Source of the DNA: Gp7-AA10 sp035636095
GTDB taxonomy: Bacteria; Acidobacteriota; Thermoanaerobaculia; Gp7-AA8
NCBI GenBank assembly: GCA_035636095.1
Contig: DASPZU010000042.1
Coordinates: 1 to 56,791, forward strand
Length of the DNA stretch: 56,791 nucleotides
Reading direction: 5' to 3'
Every line of letters begins with the position of its first letter. The stretch's first letter is position 1. Below, piece after piece: positions 41,843 through 50,092 of the stretch. The notes beneath the pieces were generated by a model, which had not been told where the DNA came from, did not search any database, and worked only from the letters and a program-made list of their open reading frames with translations. Both the position numbers and the translations under genes were made by a program.

Positions 41843-42495
41843 TCGCCGCGCTGCGAAGAGAATTCCTGTTGCAGTGGCGGACGCGCGCGCAGGCGATGGC
41901 AGTCTTCGTCTTCGGCGCCACGTCGCTGCTGCTGTTCAGTTTCGCGATCGGGCCGAATGCAGCCGCCCTTCGCCAGCACGCGGCCGGATTTTTGTGGCTG
42001 GGATTGCTCCTTTCATCGACCCTGACGCTGAGCGAGAGCTTTCATGCCGAGATGGAGAATCGCGCGCTGGAAGGTCTGTTGTTGCTGCCCGTCAGCCCGC
42101 GCGTTCTGTACTACGGAAAGGCGCTCGCGAACACGATCCAGCTGATGGTCCTCGGCATCGCGCTCGTACCGGTGATGGTCGTGCTGTACGACGCCGGAAC
42201 GCCGCGCATCGCGACGATTCTCCTCATCATCGTCCTCGGAACGGCGGGCATTTCCGCCCCCGGGACCCTTTACTCGGCGATGACCTCCCAAGCGCGTGCG
42301 AAGCAGACGCTGCTGCCGCTTCTGCTCTTTCCGCTCATCGTTCCGGTGCTGCTGGCATCCGTGAGGGCGACCTCCCTGGCAATCCTTGGCGATCCAATGG
42401 AACAGGGCAAATCGTGGCTGGCGCTTTTGTTCGCTTTTGATGGAATATATTGGTCGCTTTGCGGACTACTGTTTGATCGAGTCGTCGAAGATTAA
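41839..42495 (+). CDS. ccmB: Haem exporter membrane protein CcmB
   Basis: A 218-residue membrane protein with six helices, short N-terminus (IAALRREFLLQWRTRAQ) and the family segment LTLSESFHAEMENRALEGLL. It is the membrane partner of CcmA. It starts inside the ccmA stop (ATGA) and ends nine bases before ccmC. Confidence 0.92.
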   Translation: MIAALRREFLLQWRTRAQAMAVFVFGATSLLLFSFAIGPNAAALRQHAAGFLWLGLLLSSTLTLSESFHAEMENRALEGLLLLPVSPRVLYYGKALANTIQLMVLGIALVPVMVVLYDAGTPRIATILLIIVLGTAGISAPGTLYSAMTSQARAKQTLLPLLLFPLIVPVLLASVRATSLAILGDPMEQGKSWLALLFAFDGIYWSLCGLLFDRVVED

Positions 42496-42504
42496 TCGCC
42501 ACGC

Positions 42505-43203
42505 ATGCTTGCCAATCCACGGTTCCCCAAGCTGCCTCACGCGCTGATGACGCTCGGTGTCATCTGCCTTCTCATCGGCTCGTATTTCGGACTCTTCGTG
42601 GCACCTCCCGAGCACTACATGGGCGAGGTGCAGCGGATCATGTACGTCCACGTTCCGACTGCCTGGAACGCTTTGCTGGCCATGACCTTCGCTTTTGCGT
42701 GTGCGATCGTTTTTCTCTTCACCAGCAGTTGGAAGTGGGATGCGCGCCTGGAAGCCTCGATCGAGGTCGGCGTGCTGCTGGCGTTTCTTCTCTGCTGCCA
42801 GGGTGCGATCTGGGCCAAGCCGACGTGGGGCGTGTGGTGGGACTGGGACCCGCGGCTGACCACGACAGCGGTTCTGCTGTTGGCATTCGCGGGCATTCTG
42901 GCGCTGCGCCGATTCGTCGATGATCCGGTCAAGCGCGGCGTTTGGTCTTCGGTCGCGACGATCATCGCGTACGTCGACGTTCCCATCGTCTACTTCTCGG
43001 TGCGTTGGTGGAATTCGCTCCATCAGATGCAGTCGAGCCCTGCCACGGTCTCGCCGCAGTTCCATCTTCCGCTTCGACTGAACGCTTTCGGGATTCTGTT
43101 CCTGATGAGCGGCTTCATTGCGCTTCGGGCGCGGATCGCGTCGCAGCGACTCAGCAGTGAGCTCGCGCCGCCGCCACAGGATTTCGTGGGGGAGCTGGCA
43201 TGA
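42505..43203 (+). CDS. ccmC: Haem-handling protein CcmC
   Basis: A 232-residue protein with six membrane helices and the tryptophan-rich WWDWDPRLT motif of haem-handling proteins. Conserved histidines occur in the MYVHVPTAW and WNSLHQMQSS loops flanking it, where haem is bound for transfer to CcmE. It overlaps ccmD by four bases. Confidence 0.95.
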   Translation: MLANPRFPKLPHALMTLGVICLLIGSYFGLFVAPPEHYMGEVQRIMYVHVPTAWNALLAMTFAFACAIVFLFTSSWKWDARLEASIEVGVLLAFLLCCQGAIWAKPTWGVWWDWDPRLTTTAVLLLAFAGILALRRFVDDPVKRGVWSSVATIIAYVDVPIVYFSVRWWNSLHQMQSSPATVSPQFHLPLRLNAFGILFLMSGFIALRARIASQRLSSELAPPPQDFVGELA

Positions 43204-43319
43204 CCGGCGGATATCTCACCGGCGGCTGGCCATTTGTTATTGCAGCGTACGGATGGACGGCGCTGGTGCTGACGGCTTACGCCGTGTCGCTCTTCGTCAG
43301 GCAACGAAAATCGCGATGA
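43200..43319 (+). CDS. ccmD: CcmD-like small membrane protein
   Basis: A 39-residue protein with one hydrophobic helix (PFVIAAYGWTALVLTAYAVS) and a basic C-terminus (RQRKSR), the standard CcmD layout (W-P-F-V-x-x-A-Y). It overlaps ccmC at its start and ccmE at its end (ATGA at both), so it is translationally coupled to both partners. It is recognised by position and topology because CcmD sequence is poorly conserved. Confidence 0.9.
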   Translation: MTGGYLTGGWPFVIAAYGWTALVLTAYAVSLFVRQRKSR

Positions 43320-43759
43320 GCCGATCTCGAATCCTTCTCCTGGCTGCCCTTGTCATCGCCGCCATCGGCTTTGCGGTGATCGCCGGCACGGGAATCAGCC
43401 GGAATCTCGTCTATTACTGGTCGCCGACCGACATCACACACGCAGGTGACAAGGCGTATGGAGCGACCATCCGCCTGGGTGGTCAAGTAGCACCGGGATC
43501 TGTACGCATGGGAAATGGATCCATGCTCGATTTCGACGTCACCGACCGGCACACCACCGTTCACGTCAAGTCGGATGGTGTGCCGCCGCAGATGTTTCGG
43601 GAAGGAATCGGGGTTGTGGTCGAGGGCACAATGACCCGGGCCGGATATTTTCAGAGCGACCGCCTGATGGTCTCGCACAACAACGAATATCGCGCGCCGA
43701 AGCCGGGCGAGCAGATCGACGCGAAGAAGCTGATCAAGTCCACCAAGGGAATCGAATGA
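43316..43759 (+). CDS. ccmE: Haem chaperone CcmE
   Basis: A 147-residue periplasmic haem chaperone with one N-terminal helix (RILLLAALVIAAIGFAVIAG) and an OB-fold body. The covalent haem-binding His and its companion Tyr lie in VSHNNEYRAP, matching the HxxxY motif. Other family blocks are RLGGQVAPGSVRMG and VVVEGTM. ATG 43316 overlaps the ccmD stop. A repeat separates it from ccmF. Confidence 0.95.
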   Translation: MSRSRILLLAALVIAAIGFAVIAGTGISRNLVYYWSPTDITHAGDKAYGATIRLGGQVAPGSVRMGNGSMLDFDVTDRHTTVHVKSDGVPPQMFREGIGVVVEGTMTRAGYFQSDRLMVSHNNEYRAPKPGEQIDAKKLIKSTKGIE

Positions 43760-43779
43760 TGTACGCCCCGCAAACAGAT

Positions 43780-43830
43780 CCTTCGCCCCGCGAAGCGGGG
43801 AGAAGGTGCCCCGAAGGGGCGGATGAGGGG
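43780..43830. repeat. Palindromic repeat, GAGGGG-ended family, copy 3 (ccmE-ccmF)
   Basis: Right half of the family: CCTTCGCCCCGC, CGAAGCGGGG, AGAAGG, GCCCCgaaGGGGC and terminal GGATGAGGGG. GAGG at 43825-43828 is placed seven bases from the ccmF ATG and serves as its Shine-Dalgarno. Confidence 0.9.
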
Positions 43831-43835
43831 TCTCG

Positions 43836-45818
43836 ATGACCGCCGCCCTCGGCCGCTTCCTGATCCTCGCCTCCGTCTTCGTCTCCGCCGCCGGCTCCAT
43901 GATCGCGTTTTCCGCCGGACGCAAAAACTCTGCGGATGGTCTGCGCGTAGCACAAAAGTTTGCGTACGGCTTTGCGGCGCTGATGGCGCTCGCGACGCTG
44001 GTGATGGAGTACGCTCTTCTGCGCCACGATTTTTCGGTCGGCTACGTCGCGCATGTCGGATCGCGCGAGGTCCCGACCTGGGTCACAATCGTCAGCCTCT
44101 GGTCATCGCTGGAGGGATCGATTCTTTTCTGGGGTCTGGTCCTGGGCATCTACATCGCCGGTGCGACCTGGCTCACACGCGAACAGCATCCCGACTACAT
44201 GCCATACGCGATCGGGACCTGGCTCGCGTGCGCGACATTCTTCAGCTTTCTGATCGCGGGTCCTGCCAATCCGTTCGTGACGGTTCCTGCAGCTGCCGAC
44301 GGTCCGGGCCCGAATGCGCTGCTGCAGAACCACATGCTGATGATCATCCACCCGCCCTTCCTATACCTCGGATACGTCGGCATGACGATTCCTTTCGGTC
44401 TCGCGTGCGCGGCCTTGCTCCGCGGACGGTTAGGTCATTCCTTCCTGCGGCCGCTGCGATCGGCCCTTCTGCTGCCGTGGATCTTTCTCACGATCGCGAT
44501 CATGTTAGGCGGGTGGTGGGCCTACGAGGTTCTCGGGTGGGGCGGTTACTGGGCCTGGGATCCGGTCGAGAACGCATCGCTCCTGCCGTGGCTCACAGCG
44601 ACCGCCGCGCTGCATTCCGCCATCGTCATGGAACGCCGTGGGGTGCTTAAAGGATGGACGGTCACGCTCGTTCAGGCCAGCTTCCTCCTCACCATCCTGG
44701 GCACGTTCATGACGCGCTCGGGCGTGTTCAACTCCGTCCACTCGTTCACGCAAAGCCAGATCGGTCCGACCATCCTCATCTTTCTCGCTGCCGCTCTTCT
44801 CTTCTCAGTGGTCTTGCTGGCGTTGCGAATTAATTCGCTCGAATCGGAAGGCAAGATCGACAGTCCTGTCAGCCGCGAAGGGATGTTCCTCGTCAACAAT
44901 CTGCTCTTCGTGCTGTTGACGTTCACGGTGCTGATCGGAACAATCTTTCCGCTCATCGTGGAAGCGTCCAAAGGAAAGCAGATGAGCGTCGGCCGACCGT
45001 ACTTCGACTCGATGGTCGTGCCGGTCGGTACGGTCCTGTTGTTTCTGATCGGCGTCGGGCCGGCCTTGCCGTGGGGCCGCGCCACGAAGCAGCAGGCGAT
45101 CCGCTCGTTGCTCATCCCGTTCGTCAGCGGCGCGACGCTGGCACTGATCGGCTTCATCGCAGGCGTGCGGAATCCGTGGACGATCGTGACGCTGCTGTTC
45201 GGCGGTTATGCCGCCTGGGTGACCTTCAATCAGATGTTCCTGGGCGGACCAAAGGTCATTCGGCGAGGACGAAGGCGATTTGGCGGATATGTCGTGCACG
45301 CAGGGGCAGTGATCGTGCTGGTGGCGATCGCGGTCAGCAGCACCATGCGCACATCGAAAGAAGTGCGCCTGACGCGCGGTCAGGCCGCGAACATCGGCCC
45401 GTACACCGTGACCTTTATCGCGGCCGAGGATCGAACCGAGCCGCACCGGCAGTCGACGATTGCGCGATTCGCGGTGACATCGAACGGCAAGCAGGTCACG
45501 ACGCTCCAGCCGCGAATGAATCAGTACGCCACGATGCGCGAGCCGATCGGCACACCCGACGTCCACTCGACCCTCACGCGTGATTTGTATCTCTCCATCA
45601 TGAACATCGATCCGGGCACACAGACGGTCTCGGTGTTGATGCTGATCACGCCGATGGTGTCGTGGATCTGGATCGCCGTGTTCATGATGGGGATCGGGGG
45701 ATTGATCGCGCTGATACCGATGCGACCTGTCGTCATCCTGAGCGAAGCGAAGGACCCGTCACGCTCAGGCGGGGTCGCATTGGCGGCGGATCCTTCGCTC
45801 CGCTCAGGATCAGCATGA
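43836..45818 (+). CDS. ccmF: Cytochrome c haem lyase subunit CcmF, repeat-derived C-terminus
   Basis: A 660-residue membrane protein with about 14-15 helices. The tryptophan-rich haem motif reads GWGGYWAWDPVENASLLPW, and haem-ligand histidines are in the NHMLMIIHPPFLYLGYVG region. It ligates haem to apocytochromes with CcmG/H/I. The last 28 or so residues, after IALIPMRPV, are encoded by a GTCATCC-type repeat (VILSEAKDPSRSGG and following), which also supplies the stop overlapping ccmG. The tail is not part of the usual family. Confidence 0.95.
   Translation: MTAALGRFLILASVFVSAAGSMIAFSAGRKNSADGLRVAQKFAYGFAALMALATLVMEYALLRHDFSVGYVAHVGSREVPTWVTIVSLWSSLEGSILFWGLVLGIYIAGATWLTREQHPDYMPYAIGTWLACATFFSFLIAGPANPFVTVPAAADGPGPNALLQNHMLMIIHPPFLYLGYVGMTIPFGLACAALLRGRLGHSFLRPLRSALLLPWIFLTIAIMLGGWWAYEVLGWGGYWAWDPVENASLLPWLTATAALHSAIVMERRGVLKGWTVTLVQASFLLTILGTFMTRSGVFNSVHSFTQSQIGPTILIFLAAALLFSVVLLALRINSLESEGKIDSPVSREGMFLVNNLLFVLLTFTVLIGTIFPLIVEASKGKQMSVGRPYFDSMVVPVGTVLLFLIGVGPALPWGRATKQQAIRSLLIPFVSGATLALIGFIAGVRNPWTIVTLLFGGYAAWVTFNQMFLGGPKVIRRGRRRFGGYVVHAGAVIVLVAIAVSSTMRTSKEVRLTRGQAANIGPYTVTFIAAEDRTEPHRQSTIARFAVTSNGKQVTTLQPRMNQYATMREPIGTPDVHSTLTRDLYLSIMNIDPGTQTVSVLMLITPMVSWIWIAVFMMGIGGLIALIPMRPVVILSEAKDPSRSGGVALAADPSLRSGSA
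45732..45811. repeat. GTCATCC-ended palindromic repeat inside the ccmF 3' end
   Basis: Left arm GTCATCCTGAGCGAAGCG (45732 onward), right arm CCTTCGCTCCGCTCAGGATC. It is translated as the CcmF C-terminus (VILSEAKDPSRSGG and following), with the ccmF stop and ccmG start just beyond it. Confidence 0.9.
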
Positions 45819-46330
45819 ACCGCACCGTCTTCATCATCGGCGTTGCGATCACCCTTGCGCTGGTCGCAGTCCTGTTCGTGGGCCTGGGAAAAGATCCGGC
45901 CGAGATCAAGTCGCCCCTGATCGGCAAGTCGGCTCCGCCATTTGCGTTGAAAGCCGTTGGGACGGGTCAGACGATCGATGTCGCGGCCCTGCGCGGCAAA
46001 CCGGTGGTCGTCAACTTCTGGGCGACGTGGTGCGTTCCCTGTTACCAGGAGCATCCGGTGCTGGTCGAGAACGCAAGGATGATCCCCAACGTGCAATTCG
46101 TCGGCGTCGTTTTCAACGACAGCGAAGACAAGATCAGCGCCTTTCTGCGCGAGCGCGGATCGTCGTATCCGACCCTTCTCGACCAGCAGGGAAAGACCGC
46201 GATTGCGTACGGCGTGGGCGGCGTGCCCGAGACGTACTTCCTCAACCGCCAGGGCGTGATCGTCGCGAAATTCACCGGGCCGATGACGACCGAAATTCTG
46301 CAGTCGAATCTCGCCAAGGCCATGCAATGA
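45815..46330 (+). CDS. ccmG: Thiol:disulfide interchange protein CcmG/DsbE
   Basis: A 171-residue membrane-anchored thioredoxin. After one N-terminal helix comes NFWATWCVPCYQEHPVL with the WCxxC active site, then the cis-proline loop GVGGVPETYFLNRQG. It keeps apocytochrome CxxCH cysteines reduced. ATG 45815 overlaps the ccmF stop created by the repeat, and its own stop overlaps ccmH. Confidence 0.93.
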   Translation: MNRTVFIIGVAITLALVAVLFVGLGKDPAEIKSPLIGKSAPPFALKAVGTGQTIDVAALRGKPVVVNFWATWCVPCYQEHPVLVENARMIPNVQFVGVVFNDSEDKISAFLRERGSSYPTLLDQQGKTAIAYGVGGVPETYFLNRQGVIVAKFTGPMTTEILQSNLAKAMQ

Positions 46331-46749
46331 TTTTTCTTCTTCTTCTGGCCGTCGCCCTCGGCCCACCGCAGGGAAGGCCGCTCAGCGGCGCGCCGCTCGA
46401 ACAGCGCACTTACGAGGTCGCATCACTTCTGCGCTGCCCGGTGTGTCAGGGAATGTCGGTGGCCGATTCGCCGTCGACAGTTGCTCTCGATATGAAGCAG
46501 CAGGTCCGCGAGATGTTGTCGCGCGGTTACACCCAGGAGCAGATCCTCGATTTCTTCGAGCAGTCGTACGGCCAGTTTGTCCTGCTCAAGCCGCAGAATC
46601 CTTTCGTGTGGATCCTGCCGGTCGTTGTGCTATTGGTCGGCATTGCCATCGTTGTCATAAAAGCGCGACGACTGACCTCCGACAACCGAGAACCGACAAC
46701 TGAGAACCAATACATCAATCGCGTTCGCGAGCTGGTGGAAAAGGAATGA
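46327..46749 (+). CDS. ccmH: CcmH/CcmL apocytochrome thiol reductase with heptad-encoded insert
   Basis: About 140 residues: signal peptide (IFLLLLAVALGP), active motif LLRCPVCQGMSVADS, three-helix domain, then a C-terminal membrane helix (VWILPVVVLLVGIAIVVI). Between that helix and the end is the hydrophilic segment LTSDNREPTTENQ, encoded by tandem heptads (CCGACAA, CCGAGAA, CCGACAA, CTGAGAA). It overlaps ccmG and ccmI by four bases each. Confidence 0.92.
   Translation: MIFLLLLAVALGPPQGRPLSGAPLEQRTYEVASLLRCPVCQGMSVADSPSTVALDMKQQVREMLSRGYTQEQILDFFEQSYGQFVLLKPQNPFVWILPVVVLLVGIAIVVIKARRLTSDNREPTTENQYINRVRELVEKE
46671..46712 (+). repeat. Intragenic heptads in ccmH
   Basis: Six consecutive 7-base steps ACTGACC, TCCGACA, ACCGAGA, ACCGACA, ACTGAGA, ACCAATA (42 bases, a multiple of three). 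They encode the cytoplasmic tail after the last helix. Related to the CCGGCAA and CCGACAA repeats in the cyclodeaminase and actB genes. Confidence 0.85.
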
Positions 46750-47843
46750 CGGACTGGCTCAGCGCGTCGGCGATGCTTCTCGCGGGCGTGATCGTCGGCG
46801 CGATGTTTTTGTACGGGATGCGCCGCCGTCAGGGTCGCAGCGATCTCGAACGCGCCGACCTCGAGGCCAAGCGCGATGCCTTGATCGCGCGACTTCGCGA
46901 GGCGCCCGATCCGGCGCTCGAGCGCGAGGCGGCTGAGGTGTTGAAGAAGCTGGACAAGATGGGTGTGGCGGCGGGAGCCTCGCTCGCCGCTGGGCCGGCG
47001 AGGGCGCCGGCTCCCACACATGCCGCCCTCAAAGGCTTCCTGTGGGGTGCAGGCTCCGTGGGCGCGATCGCGGCGATCGCGTTTTTCGTCATGCAGCAGT
47101 CGAAGCCGAAAGAAGCCGCCGCCGCTCCCGCTGATCCGCTGAGTGATCTCGAACGGTCAGTGCAACAGAATCCCGATAATCTGCCGCTTCGCGACGATCT
47201 CGCGAAGGCCTATCTCGATCGCAACAACATCGACGGCGTTTCGGAGCAGACGCAGTACGTTCTGCAGCGCAATCCGAACGATGCGCGTGCGCTGACCTAT
47301 TCGGCGGTTGTGCACATCATCGCTCGGCAGCCGGAGGCCGCGGCCGCGATGCTGCAGCGCGCGACCGAGTCCGATCCCAATCTCGTCGACGCGTGGGTCG
47401 GCGTGGCGTGGCTCAACGCACAGGCCGGCGACATGACGCGTGCCGAGGCCGCCATGGCCGAGGCCAAGAGGCGGCATCCCGAGATGGCGGAGCGGCTCGA
47501 TCAGTTGATGGCGCGTCTGCGGGGACCGTCGAAAGAGGAAGCTGTCCACGTCACCCTGCATTACAGCGGCCAGGCCCGCGGCACGATCTTCATTATCGCG
47601 CGCGCCGCCGGCGTGACCGCCGGCCCTCCCGCCGCGGTCAAGCGCCTGGCGCTCTCCGCGTTTCCCATCAACGTCGACCTCTCGGCGTCCGACTCGATGA
47701 TGGGCCAGCCCCTGCCGCAGAAAATGCGCATCGAGGCGCGGATCGATTCCGACGGCGATCCTATGACCCACGACCCGAAGGATCCGGCGGCGGTGGCGGA
47801 GGGCGTGGTGTTAGGGAAGAGGGTTTCGTTGACGCTGAAGTGA
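46746..47843 (+). CDS. ccmI: Cytochrome c biogenesis protein CcmI/CycH, TPR type
   Basis: A 365-residue protein: N-terminal helix, a short coiled-coil cytoplasmic loop (ERADLEAKRDALIARLREAP), a second helix near residue 100, then TPR repeats (NPDNLPLRDDLAKAYLDRNN through EAAAAMLQRATESDPNLVDA) and a C-terminal beta domain of the CycH type. It chaperones apocytochromes to CcmF/H. Residues about 74-91 (GVAAGASLAAGPARAPAPTH) are encoded by a GGGAGCC-ended palindrome. Its stop overlaps an AT-rich hairpin. Confidence 0.9.
   Translation: MTDWLSASAMLLAGVIVGAMFLYGMRRRQGRSDLERADLEAKRDALIARLREAPDPALEREAAEVLKKLDKMGVAAGASLAAGPARAPAPTHAALKGFLWGAGSVGAIAAIAFFVMQQSKPKEAAAAPADPLSDLERSVQQNPDNLPLRDDLAKAYLDRNNIDGVSEQTQYVLQRNPNDARALTYSAVVHIIARQPEAAAAMLQRATESDPNLVDAWVGVAWLNAQAGDMTRAEAAMAEAKRRHPEMAERLDQLMARLRGPSKEEAVHVTLHYSGQARGTIFIIARAAGVTAGPPAAVKRLALSAFPINVDLSASDSMMGQPLPQKMRIEARIDSDGDPMTHDPKDPAAVAEGVVLGKRVSLTLK
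46964..47020. repeat. GGGAGCC-ended palindrome carried in frame in ccmI
   Basis: Inverted ends TGTGG-cggc-GGGAGCC and GGCTCCC-ACACA, with an inner GCCGGCGAGGGCGCCGGC palindrome. It is read through in frame as an Ala/Gly/Pro-rich linker between the two N-terminal helices of CcmI. Confidence 0.8.
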
Positions 47844-47928
47844 AATTTCAAATTTCGAACTTCAAATGAAAAATTAAGAATTGAGAGCTTTTTTCATTTT
47901 TCATTTGAAATTCGAAATTCTTAATTTC
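47843..47928. repeat. AT-rich heptad hairpin (AAATTTC family), copy 2
   Basis: Heptad steps: AAATTTC, AAATTTC, GAACTTC, AAATGAA, AAATTAA, GAATTGA, GAGCTTT, TTTCATT, TTTCATT, TGAAATT, CGAAATT, CTTAATT. It begins at the last base of the ccmI TGA and ends four bases before the TTGACA of the thiamine operon promoter. Confidence 0.92.
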
Positions 47929-47931
47929 TGC

Positions 47932-47960
47932 TTGACAATACTTTCGGTCGGGCGGAGTAT
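47932..47960 (+). promoter_or_regulatory. Promoter of the thiamine uptake operon
   Basis: TTGACA (47932-47937), 17 bases, then GAGTAT (47955-47960), which keeps the second A and last T of the -10 box. Transcription would begin near 47967, just before the riboswitch. Confidence 0.7.
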
Positions 47961-47971
47961 CCGTGCAGTAG

Positions 47972-48055
47972 TTCGGAGCCTAGGGGTGGCCGTAACGGCC
48001 TGAGATCAGACCCTTTGAACCTGACCCGGTTTGGACCGGCGTAGGAAAGGCAAAG
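47972..48055 (+). promoter_or_regulatory. TPP riboswitch (THI element)
   Basis: The conserved cores are present: GGGGTGGCC and hairpin GGCCgtaaCGGCC, the signature CTGAGATCAGACCC, TTTGAACCTGA, the stem CCGGtttggaCCGG and the closing CGTAGGAAAGGC. It binds thiamine pyrophosphate and here controls the TonB receptor, PnuC-type transporter and kinase genes. Confidence 0.95.
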
Positions 48056-48088
48056 TGGACCAGCTCTCTCGACCTTCCACCGTCCAGG

Positions 48089-48108
48089 CCTCCTGATTTT
48101 TCTGGAGG
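48089..48108 (+). promoter_or_regulatory. Shine-Dalgarno-sequestering hairpin after the TPP riboswitch
   Basis: CCTCC (48089-48093) can pair with GGAGG (48104-48108), the ribosome-binding site of the TonB receptor gene five bases before the ATG. This suggests that the riboswitch works at translation initiation, not by termination: no U-tract terminator is seen. Confidence 0.7.
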
Positions 48109-48112
48109 TTCT

Positions 48113-50092
48113 ATGCACGCGTTTCTTTTGTTTCTCATTGCGGTCCAGTCGGCCGAGAAGCCGGTGCTCGCCGAGAGCATCGTGGTGGCCGGAATTCGCG
48201 CCGACGCCGAGACGCCCGTCACGAAGACGGACCTCAAACGCGCCGACATCGAGAAAAACTATTACGGACAAGACATCCCGATGCTGCTGCGCGACACGCC
48301 GTCCATCGCGGCCTACGCGGAGGGTGGGGTGGGTGGGGCGGGGTATTCCTATATCACCATGCGCGGGATCAGCTCGACGCGGATCAACTTCACGCTGGAC
48401 GGCGTTCCGCTCGCCGACTCGGAAGACATGGCCACGTACTTCGTCGATTTTCCCGATCTTGCGCATTCGCTGGACAGCATTCAGGTGCAGCGCGGCGCGG
48501 GGACGTCCACCGTCGGCGCAGGAGCGTTCGGCGGATCGGTCAATCTCGAAAGCGTTCCGCTGGCGACCGCCTCTTCGACCGACCTCTGGCTCGGCGGCGG
48601 CTCATTCGGCACAGGCCTGGCCTCGGTCGGTTATCAGTCCGGCTCACTGCCCGGCGGCTTCGCGCTCTACGGGCGGCTTTCGCTGCAGCGAACCAATGGA
48701 TTTCGCGAACACTCCGGAACGCGCCAGCACAATATTTTTTTGAGTGCCGCGAAACAGAACGCGACCTCGCAACTCAAACTCACCGGATTCGCGGCCCATG
48801 AGTATCAGCAGAATTCGTACTTCGCGGCCGACGCCGATACCTTGCGCACCGATCTTCGCGCCAATCCGATGTCGCCGGAAGACCGCGACAGCTTCGGTTA
48901 CAACTTCGCGCAATTGCAGTACATGCGCTCGAACATGACCGCGTCGGCATTCTTTCAGCGCGGGTACGGATGGTACCGGCTGGACGATGCGCAGTACGGG
49001 CTCGACGGTCTGCTGATGGGAACGATGCTGACCTACAGCACGCCCCACGCGAACTACGGCGTCCACTTCAACGAATTCCGCCGCGAGCACACGCGCGATC
49101 TCATCGGCGGCGCGCGCGATTACTACAACTACGGCACCAAAGGTGAGGCCAACGCCTTCGCGAAGTTCACCTGGGATACGCAGCGCTGGCATCTGTATTC
49201 CGACAATCAGGTGCGCACCACCGACTTCCACTATCACGGCGACGTTGCGATCGATCCGGTCCGCTGGACGTTTTTCAATCCGAAGATCGGCGCCCGCTTT
49301 GGAAACTTCTACGCCTCCGCCGGCATTGCGCGGCGCGAGCCGACGCGCACCGATCTCTTTCAGGGCCAGGACAACGCGACCTTCGCTCACGATCTTCATG
49401 CCGTCCATCCCGAGCGCCTGATCGACCTGGAGGCGGGGTGGGATCTGCACACCGTCCGCGGCTACATTTCATCGAATATTTATATGATGAATTTTCGTAA
49501 TGAAATTGCCGCGACCGGCCAGTTGTCCGACATCGGCCTGCCGTTGCGCCGCAATGTCGATCGCAGTTATCGGCGGGGGATCGAGGTCAACGGGTCGTGG
49601 CAGATTGCGGCGGCCTTGCGATGGCGCGGAAACGCCAACGTCAGCCGCAATCGCATCCATCAGTGGACGCAGTTCTACGACGTCTATGACGCCAAGGGAA
49701 ACATCGTCGGCAGCCGGCCAGTCTCTTACTTCAACGTGAATCCGATTCTGACGCCCGACCTGATCGTGAATCAGGCGTTGGAATATGCGCCCTCGCCGCG
49801 ATGGTCGGCAGGCGCCGTGGCGCGATACGTCGGCAAGGCCTATCTCGACAACACCAACAACAACGCCTTCACGACGTCGTCGTTTGTGGTGGTCGATGGC
49901 ACCGCCTCAGTCAGCGTGACGCGATCGACGCAGCTCAGCCTGCAGATCAACAATCTTCTCAATCGCAGGCGTGTTTTTCCGAGTGGCTACAGCTATCTCT
50001 TCTTCACGCCGGCGGGGGCCATTGACGGCATCTCGTATTTCTATCCCCAGGCCACGCGCAATGCGATCGTGACTCTCCACATGAATCTGTGA
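48113..50092 (+). CDS. TonB-dependent outer-membrane receptor, thiamine (TPP-regulated)
   Basis: A 659-residue outer-membrane receptor with a short signal peptide (HAFLLFLIAVQSA), a plug domain (IPMLLRDTPSIAAYAEGG, TMRGISSTRINFTLDGVPL, VQRGAGTSTVGAGAFGGSV) and a 22-strand beta-barrel. The TPP riboswitch in its leader indicates thiamine or a thiamine precursor as the ligand, as known for OMR1-type receptors in Bacteroidetes. Its stop overlaps the transporter start. The end, VTLHMNL, has a non-aromatic last residue. Confidence 0.88.
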   Translation: MHAFLLFLIAVQSAEKPVLAESIVVAGIRADAETPVTKTDLKRADIEKNYYGQDIPMLLRDTPSIAAYAEGGVGGAGYSYITMRGISSTRINFTLDGVPLADSEDMATYFVDFPDLAHSLDSIQVQRGAGTSTVGAGAFGGSVNLESVPLATASSTDLWLGGGSFGTGLASVGYQSGSLPGGFALYGRLSLQRTNGFREHSGTRQHNIFLSAAKQNATSQLKLTGFAAHEYQQNSYFAADADTLRTDLRANPMSPEDRDSFGYNFAQLQYMRSNMTASAFFQRGYGWYRLDDAQYGLDGLLMGTMLTYSTPHANYGVHFNEFRREHTRDLIGGARDYYNYGTKGEANAFAKFTWDTQRWHLYSDNQVRTTDFHYHGDVAIDPVRWTFFNPKIGARFGNFYASAGIARREPTRTDLFQGQDNATFAHDLHAVHPERLIDLEAGWDLHTVRGYISSNIYMMNFRNEIAATGQLSDIGLPLRRNVDRSYRRGIEVNGSWQIAAALRWRGNANVSRNRIHQWTQFYDVYDAKGNIVGSRPVSYFNVNPILTPDLIVNQALEYAPSPRWSAGAVARYVGKAYLDNTNNNAFTTSSFVVVDGTASVSVTRSTQLSLQINNLLNRRRVFPSGYSYLFFTPAGAIDGISYFYPQATRNAIVTLHMNL

